Positions 50,747 through 59,274 of a stretch of 64,000 nt of DNA are shown here, piece by piece. Below the pieces are notes generated by a model that was not told where the DNA came from, did not search any database, and saw only the letters and a program-made list of their open reading frames with translations. Position numbers and translations under genes: made by a program. The DNA is from Kitasatospora aureofaciens (GTDB taxonomy: Bacteria; Actinomycetota; Actinomycetes; Streptomycetales; Streptomycetaceae), in assembly GCF_001188955.3 (NCBI RefSeq), contig NZ_JPRF03000027.1:46211-110210 (forward strand). The letters run 5' to 3'. Position 1 is the first letter of the stretch, and each line of letters starts with the position of its first letter.

Positions 50747-52027
50747 GTGTTCGGCATCATCAGACCGTGCAGGCACCGGCTGTCCGAGCGCCTCCAGGCC
50801 TCCTGGATGGCGCACCTGTGCGGACTCTGCCTCGCCCTGCGGGACGACCACGGGCAGCTCGCCCGGACCGCCACCAACTACGACGGGCTGATCATCTCCG
50901 TCCTGGTCGAGGCCCAGACCGCCCTGGAGGACTCCAGCCGGCGCCGCACCGCCGGGCCCTGCCCGCTGCGCGGCATGCGGACCGCCTCCGTCGCCAAGGG
51001 CGAGGGCGCCCGGCTGGCGGCGGCCGTCTCGCTCGCGCTCGCCTCGGTGAAGATCCGCGACCACGTCGAGGACCGGGACGGCGTGTTCGCCCGCCGCCCG
51101 GTCGCCGCCGGGGCCCGGGCCGTGACCCGGCGCTGGGACCGCAAGAGCGCGGGCAGCGCCTCCACCATCGGCTTCGACACCGCCGTGCTGCTCGACGCCG
51201 CCTCCCGGCAGGGCGAGTTGGAGCGCTTGCTGCCGCCCGGCAGCTCCGTGCTGCTGGTCACCGAGCCCACCGAGACCGCCACGTCGGCCGCCTTCGCCCA
51301 CACCGCCGTGATCGCAGGCCGCCCCGGCAACGCCGCACCGCTCGCCGAGGCGGGACGCCTGTTCGGCCGACTCGCCCACCTCCTCGACGCCGCCGAGGAC
51401 CAGGCCGCCGACGCCGCCTCGGGCGCCTGGAACCCGCTGACCGCCACCGGCACCGACCGGGCCGAGGCCGAACGGCTCTGCCGCGACGCCGTGCACGGGA
51501 TCCGGCTCGCGCTGCGCGAGGTCGAGCTGACCGACCGGGCGCTGGTGCACGTGCTGCTCGGGCACGAGACGGAGAGCGCGGTGGACCGGGTCTTCGGCCG
51601 GGCCGGGCACGGGGCGAGCTGTCGCAGCGCCAATCGCGGCGCCACCGCCGACCACCCCCAGGACGCGCCGCCGCGTCAGGTGCCGCCCGGCCACCCCGGT
51701 GGCCCGTACCCGAACCAGGCGCCGGTCCCGCCGTGGGTGCCGCAGGGCCCCGGCTTCGGCCCGCCCGGCGGTAAGCCGCCGCACCCGCGCAACCTGCTCG
51801 CCGGGTGCGCGGTGTGGGCGCTGATGGCCTGCACCTGCCAGCTGCTCTGCTGCGAGCACAACGACCCGTTCAGCCGCGAGCGGCGCAAGGGCTTCTGCGA
51901 GCGGCACGACTGCTGTGACTGCGGTGACTGCTGCAACGGCTGCGACCCCAGCTGCTGCGACTGCTGCAAGTGCGGGTGCGACTGCTGCGACAACTGTGGG
52001 TGCGACGGCTGCGGGTGCGACTGCTAG
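50747..52027 (+). CDS. DUF5685-type protein with very cysteine-rich C-terminal tail
   Basis: 426 residues from the GTG at 50747, giving VFGIIRPCRHRLSERLQASW as in family members; upstream starts lack support. The N-terminal part has AHLCGLCLALRDDHGQLART and the DUF5685 core of about 300 residues. After a Pro/Gly linker, the last 77 residues hold 25 cysteines, 19 of them in the last 39, in C-C, C-x-C and C-G-C patterns with many Asp. This could bind many metal ions or be heavily cross-linked. The family's function is not known to me. Confidence 0.8.
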   Translation: MFGIIRPCRHRLSERLQASWMAHLCGLCLALRDDHGQLARTATNYDGLIISVLVEAQTALEDSSRRRTAGPCPLRGMRTASVAKGEGARLAAAVSLALASVKIRDHVEDRDGVFARRPVAAGARAVTRRWDRKSAGSASTIGFDTAVLLDAASRQGELERLLPPGSSVLLVTEPTETATSAAFAHTAVIAGRPGNAAPLAEAGRLFGRLAHLLDAAEDQAADAASGAWNPLTATGTDRAEAERLCRDAVHGIRLALREVELTDRALVHVLLGHETESAVDRVFGRAGHGASCRSANRGATADHPQDAPPRQVPPGHPGGPYPNQAPVPPWVPQGPGFGPPGGKPPHPRNLLAGCAVWALMACTCQLLCCEHNDPFSRERRKGFCERHDCCDCGDCCNGCDPSCCDCCKCGCDCCDNCGCDGCGCDC

Positions 52028-52034
52028 TGAACCG

Positions 52035-52262
52035 TCACGCCTCGTCCGGCGCAGCCTCCGGCTGATCGGACACCACCGGCCCGGGGTGCCCCCGCAGCAC
52101 CCCGGGCCGATCCGCGTTCCGGCGCTCCTCTCCGCCCTCCCAGCGCCGCCAGAGCGGCAGCACCACCGCCGGACCGTGCCACTCCGCGGTTCCGGGCGCC
52201 GGGCCGCGCGGTTCGGCGGACTCAGCCACCGGCCCGGGCCGCTCGCCGGCCTCAGGCCTCAC
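52035..52262 (-). CDS. Small hypothetical protein, 75 aa
   Basis: GTG at 52262, overlapping the preceding small gene by 11 bp. Acidic, Pro- and Glu-rich, with AEWHGPAVVLPLWRRWEGG in the middle. Third positions are mostly G or C, as in real genes. No family recognised. It is convergent with the DUF5685 gene, 7 bp from its stop. Confidence 0.5.
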   Translation of the reverse strand: MRPEAGERPGPVAESAEPRGPAPGTAEWHGPAVVLPLWRRWEGGEERRNADRPGVLRGHPGPVVSDQPEAAPDEA

Positions 52263-52395
52263 GCCCCGCCACCTCCCGGTCCGCCGCCAGCGAGCTCTCC
52301 AGCCCGGCCAGCAACTGCCGGAACCGCTCGGCGTCCTGCTCCGTGATCCGCCCCTCGGGCGCCGCCCCCGGCCACTCGGCCGTCCTGTCGTCCAT
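52252..52395 (-). CDS. Small hypothetical protein, 47 aa
   Basis: ATG at 52395, TGA at 52252. The peptide includes RITEQDAERFRQLLAGLESS, which looks like an amphipathic helix. It overlaps the next small gene by 11 bp, suggesting translational coupling. Too short for a family call. Confidence 0.45.
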   Translation of the reverse strand: MDDRTAEWPGAAPEGRITEQDAERFRQLLAGLESSLAADREVAGREA

Positions 52396-53456
52396 GGGCC
52401 CGACGCTAGACGTAGACGATCAACGGGCGATAAACGAGGGGCTGGTGGGACGGGAGGGACAGCAATCCACCCAGCTCCGGTACGCGGGGCGACTTGGCGC
52501 TGGTGAGCCCACCTCGGTGGGCACACTCGCGCCCGCGGGCCATTCGCCTAACGAGTACCCATGGGTGATCTTTCCGGGCCACCGGGACCGGTTACGGTCG
52601 GACGGCAGTTCCCGCACCACACCGCGCCTGCCCGGTCACCGTCCTCGCAGTGCACACGGCCGGGATCGTCCACTCGGTGCTGGTGGCCGAACGACGCCGT
52701 CGTCCGGGCCCGGCGGAGGCCCGGGGACGACCGCCGGGTCGCCGTCGAGCACACCGCCTCCACCGTCCTGGCCGCTCTGGACCAGGTGCACGGCGAGTGC
52801 GTAGCCGGCCTGCTGTACGGCCCCGGAGCGCGGCCCCGTCGGACCTGGCCCAACCAGCCCGCTGGTTCCGTCAACGCTGCCTGATACCAAGGGATTTCGT
52901 ATTCCCGAGGGCAAAGTCGGCGAACGTCACACCACGGGCGGACGGGGTGGCCGACCGGCCACCGTGCGCCTGCAGGGCTGCGGCGGGCCTCGCGACCGCG
53001 GCGGCTGCCGAACCACCAGGCGCGTGCGTGCGCCACCGGTCCGCTTCGGGCCCACCCCCAAGGAGGTCGAGGCTCCCACTGGCACGGATCCCCACGGGAC
53101 CACCGCGACCGCCCGACCCGCGGCACATCCCTCCGATCCGGAGATCTGGTCCACCGACATTCCGGCCTGACTTCCGCAGACGAGTCCCGAGATCGGGCCA
53201 AATGAGTGAGGCGAAGTCAGGCACTACCCGAATGGACCTATCTGCTCCGTCAACTCCCGTAAAAAAAACAGGATTTGAGGACAGCAGGCCGCCGAGCGAC
53301 GCCAGTTCCGGGAGTGGTTCGGGGGCTCACATGACACTCATTTAGACCTGCCCGTCAACCATTCGGCGGCCTATTAATAGGACAGCCCTTTAGTCGGTCG
53401 GTACGTTCATTCATGTCGGCACCAAGCCGATCCAGTCCAGAAACAGGAGAGGGTCC
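52396..53456. other. Gene-poor stretch of about 1 kb
   Basis: No convincing gene on either strand. Short open frames change frame every 100-200 bp; one piece, TASTVLAALDQVHGECVAGL (about 52755-52814), looks like former coding sequence. The right end is unusually AT-rich for this genome, with a run of eight A near 53263 and a 12-bp palindrome at 53370. I read it as decayed DNA leading into the promoter of secreted protein B. Confidence 0.5.
53370..53381. promoter_or_regulatory. Palindrome CCTATTAATAGG upstream of secreted protein B
   Basis: A perfect 12-bp palindrome 75 bp upstream of the start codon, in an AT-rich stretch. It may overlap the promoter or serve as an operator. Confidence 0.45.
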
Positions 53457-54038
53457 ATGAACAAGATGACCACCGCCATTGCCCTCGCGGCGTCGGCGGC
53501 CGTGGCCGTGACCGGCATCAGCTACGCGTCGGCCGCTTCCGAGCCTGTGGCGAAGGCGGCCCCGGTCGTTGAGAAGGCCGCCCCGGCGGCCGTTCCCGCC
53601 CAGGCTCCGCTCGACGGCGGCACGAAGGGCAACGAGGGCAAGGGCAACGAGGGCCACGAGCGTCGCGAGCACCGCGAGCACCGCGAGCACCGCGAGCACC
53701 GGGGCGTCATCCACGTCAACGAGCGGACGTACTCCGCCGACGACTACGGCTGCATCACCGTGGTCAGCGGCCTGGGCGCCAAGTCGCTCAACATCCGCAA
53801 CGACAGCCACCGGACCGTCGAGGTCTTCAGCGGCGCGGTCTGCGACAACGGCGCCCCCATCGCCACCGTCGGGCCGCACAGCTCCAGCGACGGCGTGCAC
53901 CCGAAGCGCGTCCACGAGGGTGTCGAGGTCGACGACGGCGTCGTCGGCAGCTTCCGGGTCGTGCGCCACGACTACGGCTTCGGCGGGCACGGCGGCGAGC
54001 GTGGCGGCGAGGGCGGCGGCGAGCGCGGCGAGAAGTAG
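53457..54038 (+). CDS. Secreted low-complexity-linker protein, paralogue B
   Basis: 193 residues, ATG at 53457 after GGAGAGG. Signal peptide MNKMTTAIALAASAAVAVTG. An Ala/Pro stretch and a charged linker follow, with E-H-R triplets from four exact 9-bp repeats (53664-53699). The C-terminal domain has VNERTYSAD, GCIT, CDNG, TVGP and VGSFRV, the same order and cysteine positions as in the protein at 3682-4335. A Gly/Glu tail follows that paralogue A lacks. The pair share a conserved domain but use quite different linkers. Confidence 0.8.
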   Translation: MNKMTTAIALAASAAVAVTGISYASAASEPVAKAAPVVEKAAPAAVPAQAPLDGGTKGNEGKGNEGHERREHREHREHREHRGVIHVNERTYSADDYGCITVVSGLGAKSLNIRNDSHRTVEVFSGAVCDNGAPIATVGPHSSSDGVHPKRVHEGVEVDDGVVGSFRVVRHDYGFGGHGGERGGEGGGERGEK

Positions 54039-54064
54039 AAGTACTCCAACGGTATAATCTGGCG

Positions 54065-54091
54065 CCCCGGCCCGCCGTAATCGGGCCGGGG
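54065..54091 (+). terminator. 10-bp perfect hairpin terminator
   Basis: Arms 54065-54074 and 54082-54091 pair exactly around a 7-base loop, 26 bp after secreted protein B. Confidence 0.8.
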
Positions 54092-54531
54092 CACCGACAC
54101 GCCCATCCTTCCACAGGTCCCCGCCCCCTGCCCCTCGATGACGTACGCCGGGACAGCGCAGCAGCGACCACTGCCGCCGCAGATCCGGCACATCGAGAAA
54201 CGGCGACCGACCATCGATGCCCTCGAAGAATTGATCTTCCGGGGGCTCGCCCCGCAGGTCGTGGCCCGCCTCGATCAACGGACCTGCCGATCACCCCCCG
54301 GGCAGCGACTGCTCCGCTGGCCGCTCGGCCGCCGCCCCGACGACCACCCGGGGCCGGCGAACTCGGCCTCTGACCGCTCGCCGGCCACGTCATCAGCTCT
54401 GCAGCGCACACGAACTGACACCATGTCCGGTCGTGCTGTTCCGGGGCTGTGACAGAGCAGGCACCGGGCGCGGACCTCGGACTGCGAACCTCTTTGACGA
54501 AGGCGAACAGCATCACCAAGGGGGATCTCGA
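54092..54531. other. Intergenic stretch before the lipoprotein gene
   Basis: 440 bp. One open frame (from 54138) contains ALEELIFRGLAPQVVARL, faintly like a LuxR-type helix-turn-helix, but it lacks the rest of the domain. Nothing else recognised; the promoter of the lipoprotein gene must lie here. Confidence 0.4.
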
Positions 54532-55596
54532 ATGTCCGTGCGCAACCGATTCGGCAGTGCCGCCGCGATCGCGCTGATGACCACCGTCAGCGCGGTCCTG
54601 CTCTCCGCCTGCGGCCCCGACAACGCCGATTCCGGCGCCACCGCCGCGCCCGGCACCAACGCATCCGGCTCCAGCGCGCCCGGAGCGGCGGCACCCGGCA
54701 CGGCGGCGCCCGGCGGTGCCACGCACACGGGCAGCCCGGCCCCCGGCCGCAAGGAGGTCAACGGGACCACCGTCGCCAACCACCTGACCATCAGCACGGG
54801 CACCAGGAACGTCGCGATGAACGGCACCATCGTCGACTTCGGCTCCGTGGTGCGCGACCTCGCCTGGTCGCCGGACGGCAAGAAGGTCGTCTTCGTCAGC
54901 GACAGCGGCGACCTGATGACCGCCAACCCGGACGGCACCGGCAAGGCCACTCTCGCCAAGCACCCGGACGGCGAGGAGTGGTCCCACCCGACCTGGCAGC
55001 ACGCCGACAAGGGGCCGAGCGGCGACGCCGTCCCCAACGAGACCGAGCGCTACAACAACATCGTCTTCACCGCCAAGAAGGCCGGTGTGCTGCGGCTGGT
55101 GAAGGTCCCCGCCAAGGGCGGCGCCGTCGAGGACCTCAGCCCGCACAACTCCGAGGGCGGCGACAACCCGGGCGTCCCCCAGCCGCCGCAGACCGGCAAC
55201 ACCTGGGCCAACGCGGGCGGCCGGCAGGCGGCCATCGCTTACGCCAACACCCCGACGAACGAGGTGTACATCTACGACGACTACATCCGCTCGGGCACCC
55301 AGGACATCGGGAAGGGTTCGCAGCCGGCCCTGTCCCCGGACGGCGGGCAGATCGTCTTCGTCCGCGCGGTGAACGGCCATGACCACCTGTTCACCCGCTC
55401 CACCGATCACGACCGGAAGGCCGAGAAGGACCTCACCCCCTCGGCCACCACGGACTTCACCGAGCCCGCCTGGTCCCCCGACGGAAAGACCGTCGCGGCC
55501 CGCACCCCCGACGGCATCGACACCGTACCGGCCGACGGCTCCGCCGCGCCGACCCAGGTCTCCACCATCCCGGGCCTGCCGGTCTACCGGCCCTGA
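54532..55596 (+). CDS. Lipoprotein with TolB-like beta-propeller
   Basis: 354 residues from the ATG at 54532 (AAGGGGGA upstream). A signal with lipobox LLSACG (cysteine about residue 27) anchors it to the membrane. After a Gly/Ala/Pro/Ser linker come TolB/WD40-like repeats: DLAWSPDGKKVVFVSDSGD, PALSPDGGQIVFVRAVNG and EPAWSPDGKTVAARTPDG. Probably an outer-surface scaffold or sensor protein. Its 3' end overlaps the convergent hypothetical gene by 13 bp. Confidence 0.88.
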   Translation: MSVRNRFGSAAAIALMTTVSAVLLSACGPDNADSGATAAPGTNASGSSAPGAAAPGTAAPGGATHTGSPAPGRKEVNGTTVANHLTISTGTRNVAMNGTIVDFGSVVRDLAWSPDGKKVVFVSDSGDLMTANPDGTGKATLAKHPDGEEWSHPTWQHADKGPSGDAVPNETERYNNIVFTAKKAGVLRLVKVPAKGGAVEDLSPHNSEGGDNPGVPQPPQTGNTWANAGGRQAAIAYANTPTNEVYIYDDYIRSGTQDIGKGSQPALSPDGGQIVFVRAVNGHDHLFTRSTDHDRKAEKDLTPSATTDFTEPAWSPDGKTVAARTPDGIDTVPADGSAAPTQVSTIPGLPVYRP

Positions 55597-56186
55597 TCCC
55601 GCGCCGAGCTGCGGGCCAACTCGGCCCGCAGCTCGGCCAGGTGCTCGTCGGCGGACTCGTGCGGCAGGAACTCGACCACGTCGAGGAAGCGGAACAGCAC
55701 CCGGGTGTCGGTGACCGCGTACTCGTAGTCGCCGAACCCGACCACCGCCCCCGTCCCGCCACGGGCGGCCCCGCGGACGGCGGCGGCGGTCAGCCGGTCC
55801 TCCGCGTCCCCGGCGGTCACCTTGCGGCGGGCGTTGGGCCTGGCCAGGTACGGGCACACCATCGACGCGTACAGCATGCAGGCGCGGTGCCCCGGGCCCT
55901 CCATCGTCGGCGCGAGATTGCGGTACGGCCGCCCCGCCGCGATCGCCTCGGCGATCGCGGCGCTCTCGGCCGGCCCGACCACCCGCCACACCGGCCCGCG
56001 CGCCATGAACACCCCGCACACCGAACACCGGCGCTCCAGCGCGCAGTCGGCGCTGCGCCCGTGGTCGGTCAGGGCGAACCGCGGCTGCCCGTCCTGCCAC
56101 GGCGTGATGGCCGGCACCGGGTACCCGCGCCCGTCCCGGGGCCGCTCCCCCACCTCGTCCGGCATCGGCACTAGTTCGAATCGCAC
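55584..56186 (-). CDS. Hypothetical cysteine-motif protein
   Basis: 200 residues from a GTG at 56186 (AAGGGC upstream). ERRCSVCGVFMARGPVW and GHRACMLYASMVCPYLARPN place several Cys and His as in a small metal-binding fold. The C-terminal part (GFGDYEYAVTDTRVLFRFLD and FLPHESADEHLAELRAELA) is helical. Similar proteins occur in streptomycetes without known function. Convergent with the lipoprotein gene. Confidence 0.75.
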   Translation of the reverse strand: MRFELVPMPDEVGERPRDGRGYPVPAITPWQDGQPRFALTDHGRSADCALERRCSVCGVFMARGPVWRVVGPAESAAIAEAIAAGRPYRNLAPTMEGPGHRACMLYASMVCPYLARPNARRKVTAGDAEDRLTAAAVRGAARGGTGAVVGFGDYEYAVTDTRVLFRFLDVVEFLPHESADEHLAELRAELARSSARDQGR

Positions 56187-56290
56187 GCCCTTATCGATAC
56201 CAGTCGGGCGTGCCCCCGGTCGAGCCCCGAGCCCGCCCCCGCTCCGGCCCGCGCAACCGCCACCAAGCAGCCGGCGCCGCGGCCGGCGTA

Positions 56291-56818
56291 CTACTCCGCC
56301 GCCCCGGACTCCTGAGCGAGCATCACCTTCCGCAGCAGGCCCGAGAGCGTGCGCCGTTCGTCCTCGGACAGCACGCCCAGCAGTCGGCGCTCCTCGCGGC
56401 CGACCACGTCCAGGGCCTCGTGCCACGCGGCCCGCCCGGCCTCGGTGAGCACGATGTCGACCTTGCGGCGGTCCTCGGTCGAAGGGGTGCGCAGGACGAA
56501 ACCGCGGCGTTCCAGGGTCTCCAGCCGGCCGGTGACGGAGGCGGGGGCGAGGTTGAGGTCGGCGCGCAGGTCGGAGGGGGCGGCGTGGCCGCCACGGCCG
56601 GCCAGGACGTGCAGGGTGTCGAACTCGTGCTTGTGCAGGCCGTAGTCTGCGACGCCCTGTTCGCGGACCCGGCCGAGGTGGCGGGTCAGCCGGGACATCC
56701 GGGTCACCGCGCCCTCGATCTCCGGGTCGAGCTCGGGGAGCACCGGTAGCCAGCGGTCGAGGTGGCCGTCCGTCCAGTCGCGGGGCGGGGTCGGCTGCTG
56801 GTGGGGGTGCTCGGGCAT
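56291..56818 (-). CDS. MarR-family transcriptional regulator
   Basis: 175 residues. The winged helix has HKHEFDTLHVLAGRGGHAAP, DLRADLNLAPASVTGRLETLE and the wing RRGFVLRTPSTEDRRKVDIV. Typical MarR length. Divergent from an MFS gene, with 80 bp between start codons that contain repeats fitting a MarR site, so it probably represses the exporter and itself. Confidence 0.93.
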   Translation of the reverse strand: MPEHPHQQPTPPRDWTDGHLDRWLPVLPELDPEIEGAVTRMSRLTRHLGRVREQGVADYGLHKHEFDTLHVLAGRGGHAAPSDLRADLNLAPASVTGRLETLERRGFVLRTPSTEDRRKVDIVLTEAGRAAWHEALDVVGREERRLLGVLSEDERRTLSGLLRKVMLAQESGAAE

Positions 56819-56862
56819 GGGAGGAGTCTACAAAGGCGGATGTGTCGTCACCAAAATATTCG

Positions 56863-56891
56863 TTGCCAAAATTTCGTCACCGAAATACAGT
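56863..56891 (+). promoter_or_regulatory. Promoter with embedded MarR-type operator
   Basis: TTGCCA (56863-56868), 17 bp, TACAGT (56886-56891) make a good vegetative promoter. The GTG start of the MFS gene comes 7 bases later. ATTTCG-TCAC-CGAAAT (56871-56886) is a perfect inverted repeat filling the spacer. Related half-sites CCAAAAT repeat at 56851 and 56866. A repressor bound here would block RNA polymerase. Confidence 0.72.
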
Positions 56892-56898
56892 GCCGCTC

Positions 56899-58236
56899 GT
56901 GATCCGACGACCCGTACCCAGACACCCGGCAGCCCGACCCCCCGCACCCCGACACCCGGTGTCTCAGCACCCCTTGGGCCTGCGCGACTTCAGGCTGCTC
57001 TTCCTCGGCCGGACGGTCTCCACCCTCGGTGACGCCGTCGTCCCGGCCGCCCTCGCCATCGCCATCACCCGCGCGACCGGCTCCTCCGCCGCGCTCGCGC
57101 TCGTCCTCGGCTGCGCGATGGTGCCGCGACTGCTCCTGCTGCCCTTCGGCGGGGTGGCCGGCGACCGCCTCGACCCGCGCCTGGTCGCGCTCACCACCGA
57201 CCTGCTGCGCGCCGTCACCCAGCTGCTGGTCGGCCTCGAACTCCTCGGCGACCGGCCCGACCTGACCCACATCGCGATCGCCTCGGCGGCCGGCGGCCTC
57301 GCCTCCGCCTTCGCCATGCCGACCACCTCGCCGCTGGTCCGGGCCGCCGTCCCGGCCGAGCACCGGCTGCGGGCCAACGCCCTGCTCGGCTCCGCCACCA
57401 GCGCCGCCCGGCTCGGCGGCCCGGCCCTCGCGGGCCTCCTGGTCTACACGGCCGGGCCGGGCTGGGCCTTCGTCGCGGACGGCGTCTCGTTCCTGCTGAG
57501 CGCCGCCCTGCTCAGCCGGGTACGCCTCGTCCCGGCCCGCGACCCGCTCGCAGCCGCCGGTGGCCCGCCCGCCGGAGCGCGCCCGCTGCGGCGGGACCTC
57601 GCCGAGGGCTGGCGCGAGGTCCGCGCCCGGGACTGGTACTGGACCAGCCTGCTCGCCCACGGGGTGTGGAACGGCGCGAGCGCCGTCGCACTCACCCTCG
57701 GCCCACTGATCGCCGCCACCCGGCTCGGCGGGGACGGCGTCTGGGTGGCGATCACCCAGGCCGGGGCCATCGGCCTGCTGCTCGGCTCACTGGCGGCCGG
57801 GCGGCTCCGCCCCCGGCGCCCGGTGCTGGTCGGCAACCTGGCACTGGCGCTGTACGGGCTGCCGCTGCTGGCGCTCGCCGTTCCGGCGCCCGCGCCCGTC
57901 ACGGTGGCGGCCTACGGGGTGGCGCTGGCCGGGCTGGGGTTCCTCAACCCGGTGTGGGAGACGGTGGTGCAGGAGGAGTTCCCGCCGCGGGTGCTGGCCC
58001 GGGTCACCTCGTACGACTGGCTGCTGTCGCTGGCCGCCGCGCCGTTCGGCTACGTGCTGGCCCCGCTTGCCGCCGACGCCTGGGGCAGCCGGGTGCCGCT
58101 GCTGGCCGCGGCCGCGCTGGTGACCCTGGTGTGCGCGGGCACCGCGGCGGTGCCGGGGGTGCGCAGGCTCGGCACCGCGCCGGGAGCGGCGGAACCGGCG
58201 GCCGTCGAACGGCCGCCGGTCCAGATCGACTCCTGA
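56899..58236 (+). CDS. MFS transporter, leaderless
   Basis: 445 residues from the GTG at 56899; the frame is open further up, but the promoter overlaps those starts. About 12 hydrophobic segments with GLRDFRLLFLGRTVSTLGDA at the N-terminus and FGGVAGDRLDPRLVALTTDL as the loop 2-3 motif, as in the DHA3-type exporters. No ribosome binding site: the -10 lies 7 bases before the start, so the mRNA is probably leaderless. The divergent MarR gene is its likely regulator. Confidence 0.88.
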   Translation: MIRRPVPRHPAARPPAPRHPVSQHPLGLRDFRLLFLGRTVSTLGDAVVPAALAIAITRATGSSAALALVLGCAMVPRLLLLPFGGVAGDRLDPRLVALTTDLLRAVTQLLVGLELLGDRPDLTHIAIASAAGGLASAFAMPTTSPLVRAAVPAEHRLRANALLGSATSAARLGGPALAGLLVYTAGPGWAFVADGVSFLLSAALLSRVRLVPARDPLAAAGGPPAGARPLRRDLAEGWREVRARDWYWTSLLAHGVWNGASAVALTLGPLIAATRLGGDGVWVAITQAGAIGLLLGSLAAGRLRPRRPVLVGNLALALYGLPLLALAVPAPAPVTVAAYGVALAGLGFLNPVWETVVQEEFPPRVLARVTSYDWLLSLAAAPFGYVLAPLAADAWGSRVPLLAAAALVTLVCAGTAAVPGVRRLGTAPGAAEPAAVERPPVQIDS

Positions 58237-58246
58237 CCGGAGGAGG

Positions 58247-59155
58247 TCAGTTCCAGATGCCGGTGATGTCCGTCGCGGTCGCCGCGTTGCCCGCGTGGCC
58301 GCTCGCCCCGGTGAGGTCCTCCAGGGTGCGCAGGACGCTGTAGTGGTTGTAGGTGGTGGCCGAGCTGCTGCCCGGGGTGACGTGGGCGCCGTAGACCACG
58401 GTCGGGATGCGGTTGCCGGACAGGCTGTTGTCCTCGTCGAAGGTGACGACCAGCAGGCTGTTGTGGCTCTGCGCCCAGGTGGCGTACGCGCCCAGTTTGT
58501 TCTTGATCCAGGTGTCACCCGTACTGATCGAACAGTCGTGCATGTCGCTGCACAGGTTCGGGATCACGAAGGAGACGTTCGGCAGGGTGGTGTAGTCGGT
58601 CGGGAACTGCGCGAAGGTCTTGGCGCTGCTCAGCGGCACGTTGCCGAAGCCGAACCAGGGATTGTGCTTCTGCGCGTAGTTGCCACTGCTGCAGGTCGTG
58701 CTGCCCTGGCTGGGCAGGGACTCGTTGTAGCTGGCCCAGGTCTTGCCGGCGGCGAGCACCTCGGAGGCCAGGTTCGGGGTCTGGAAGCCGCCGACCGTCA
58801 CGCAGCTGTCGTCGACCCGGCCCTGGGTGGAGCCGGAGAACAGCGCGTAGTAGTTCGGCTCGCTGGGGTGGGTGATCGCGAAGGACTGGGTGAGGTTGGC
58901 ACCCCCCGCCTTCAGGGTGTTGTTGATGTACGGTGCGCTGCTGCTGCCGATGATCTGGCTGTACGAGTGGTTCTCCATCACCACGACGACGACGTGGTCG
59001 GGCGTGGGCAGCCCGGCCGCCTGCGCGGTGGTGGCGGTGGCCGCCCAGAGCCCGGCGGAGGCGGCGACCAGCGCGACGGCCGAGCCGAGCGCGGTCGCGG
59101 TGCGGCGGGACCGGGGGCGGGCGGAGTCGTTCAGGGGCTTCGCGGACGAAGTCAT
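58247..59155 (-). CDS. Secreted phosphoesterase (acid phosphatase/phospholipase C family)
   Basis: 302 residues from the ATG at 59155. A signal with TALGSAVALVAASAGLWAAT and AQAAG is followed by HVVVVVMENHSYSQIIGSSS, the metal/nucleophile start motif of the phosphoesterase family (PF04185-like). ITHPSEPNYYALFSGSTQG, VVTFDEDN and VYGAHVTPG are further conserved blocks. It probably releases phosphate from extracellular phosphoesters. Convergent with the MFS gene, 10 bp apart. Confidence 0.9.
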   Translation of the reverse strand: MTSSAKPLNDSARPRSRRTATALGSAVALVAASAGLWAATATTAQAAGLPTPDHVVVVVMENHSYSQIIGSSSAPYINNTLKAGGANLTQSFAITHPSEPNYYALFSGSTQGRVDDSCVTVGGFQTPNLASEVLAAGKTWASYNESLPSQGSTTCSSGNYAQKHNPWFGFGNVPLSSAKTFAQFPTDYTTLPNVSFVIPNLCSDMHDCSISTGDTWIKNKLGAYATWAQSHNSLLVVTFDEDNSLSGNRIPTVVYGAHVTPGSSSATTYNHYSVLRTLEDLTGASGHAGNAATATDITGIWN

Positions 59156-59274
59156 GACAGGTCCTCGGGTGGGCGGGCGGCCCCGCGGGGCCGCCCGGAA
59201 CGGGAGGGTGACGGACTGTCGTGCTTCCGCCGAACGGCCTGTGGCAGGGCGTCCGGCGGGATCCGCCGAACGGC

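Noticed and set aside
50569..51907. Upstream extension of the leftward MFS frame across the DUF5685 gene
   Set aside because: It is antisense to a well-supported gene and lacks protein-like composition; the GTG at 50398 fits the transporter start.
54053..54058. Consensus TATAAT after secreted protein B
   Set aside because: A transcript from here would begin almost in the terminator hairpin at 54065, and no -35 is seen; probably chance.
54138..54452. Possible LuxR-type helix-turn-helix in ALEELIFRGLAPQVVARL
   Set aside because: Only one helix-like piece resembles LuxR; the recognition helix and the rest of the domain are absent.
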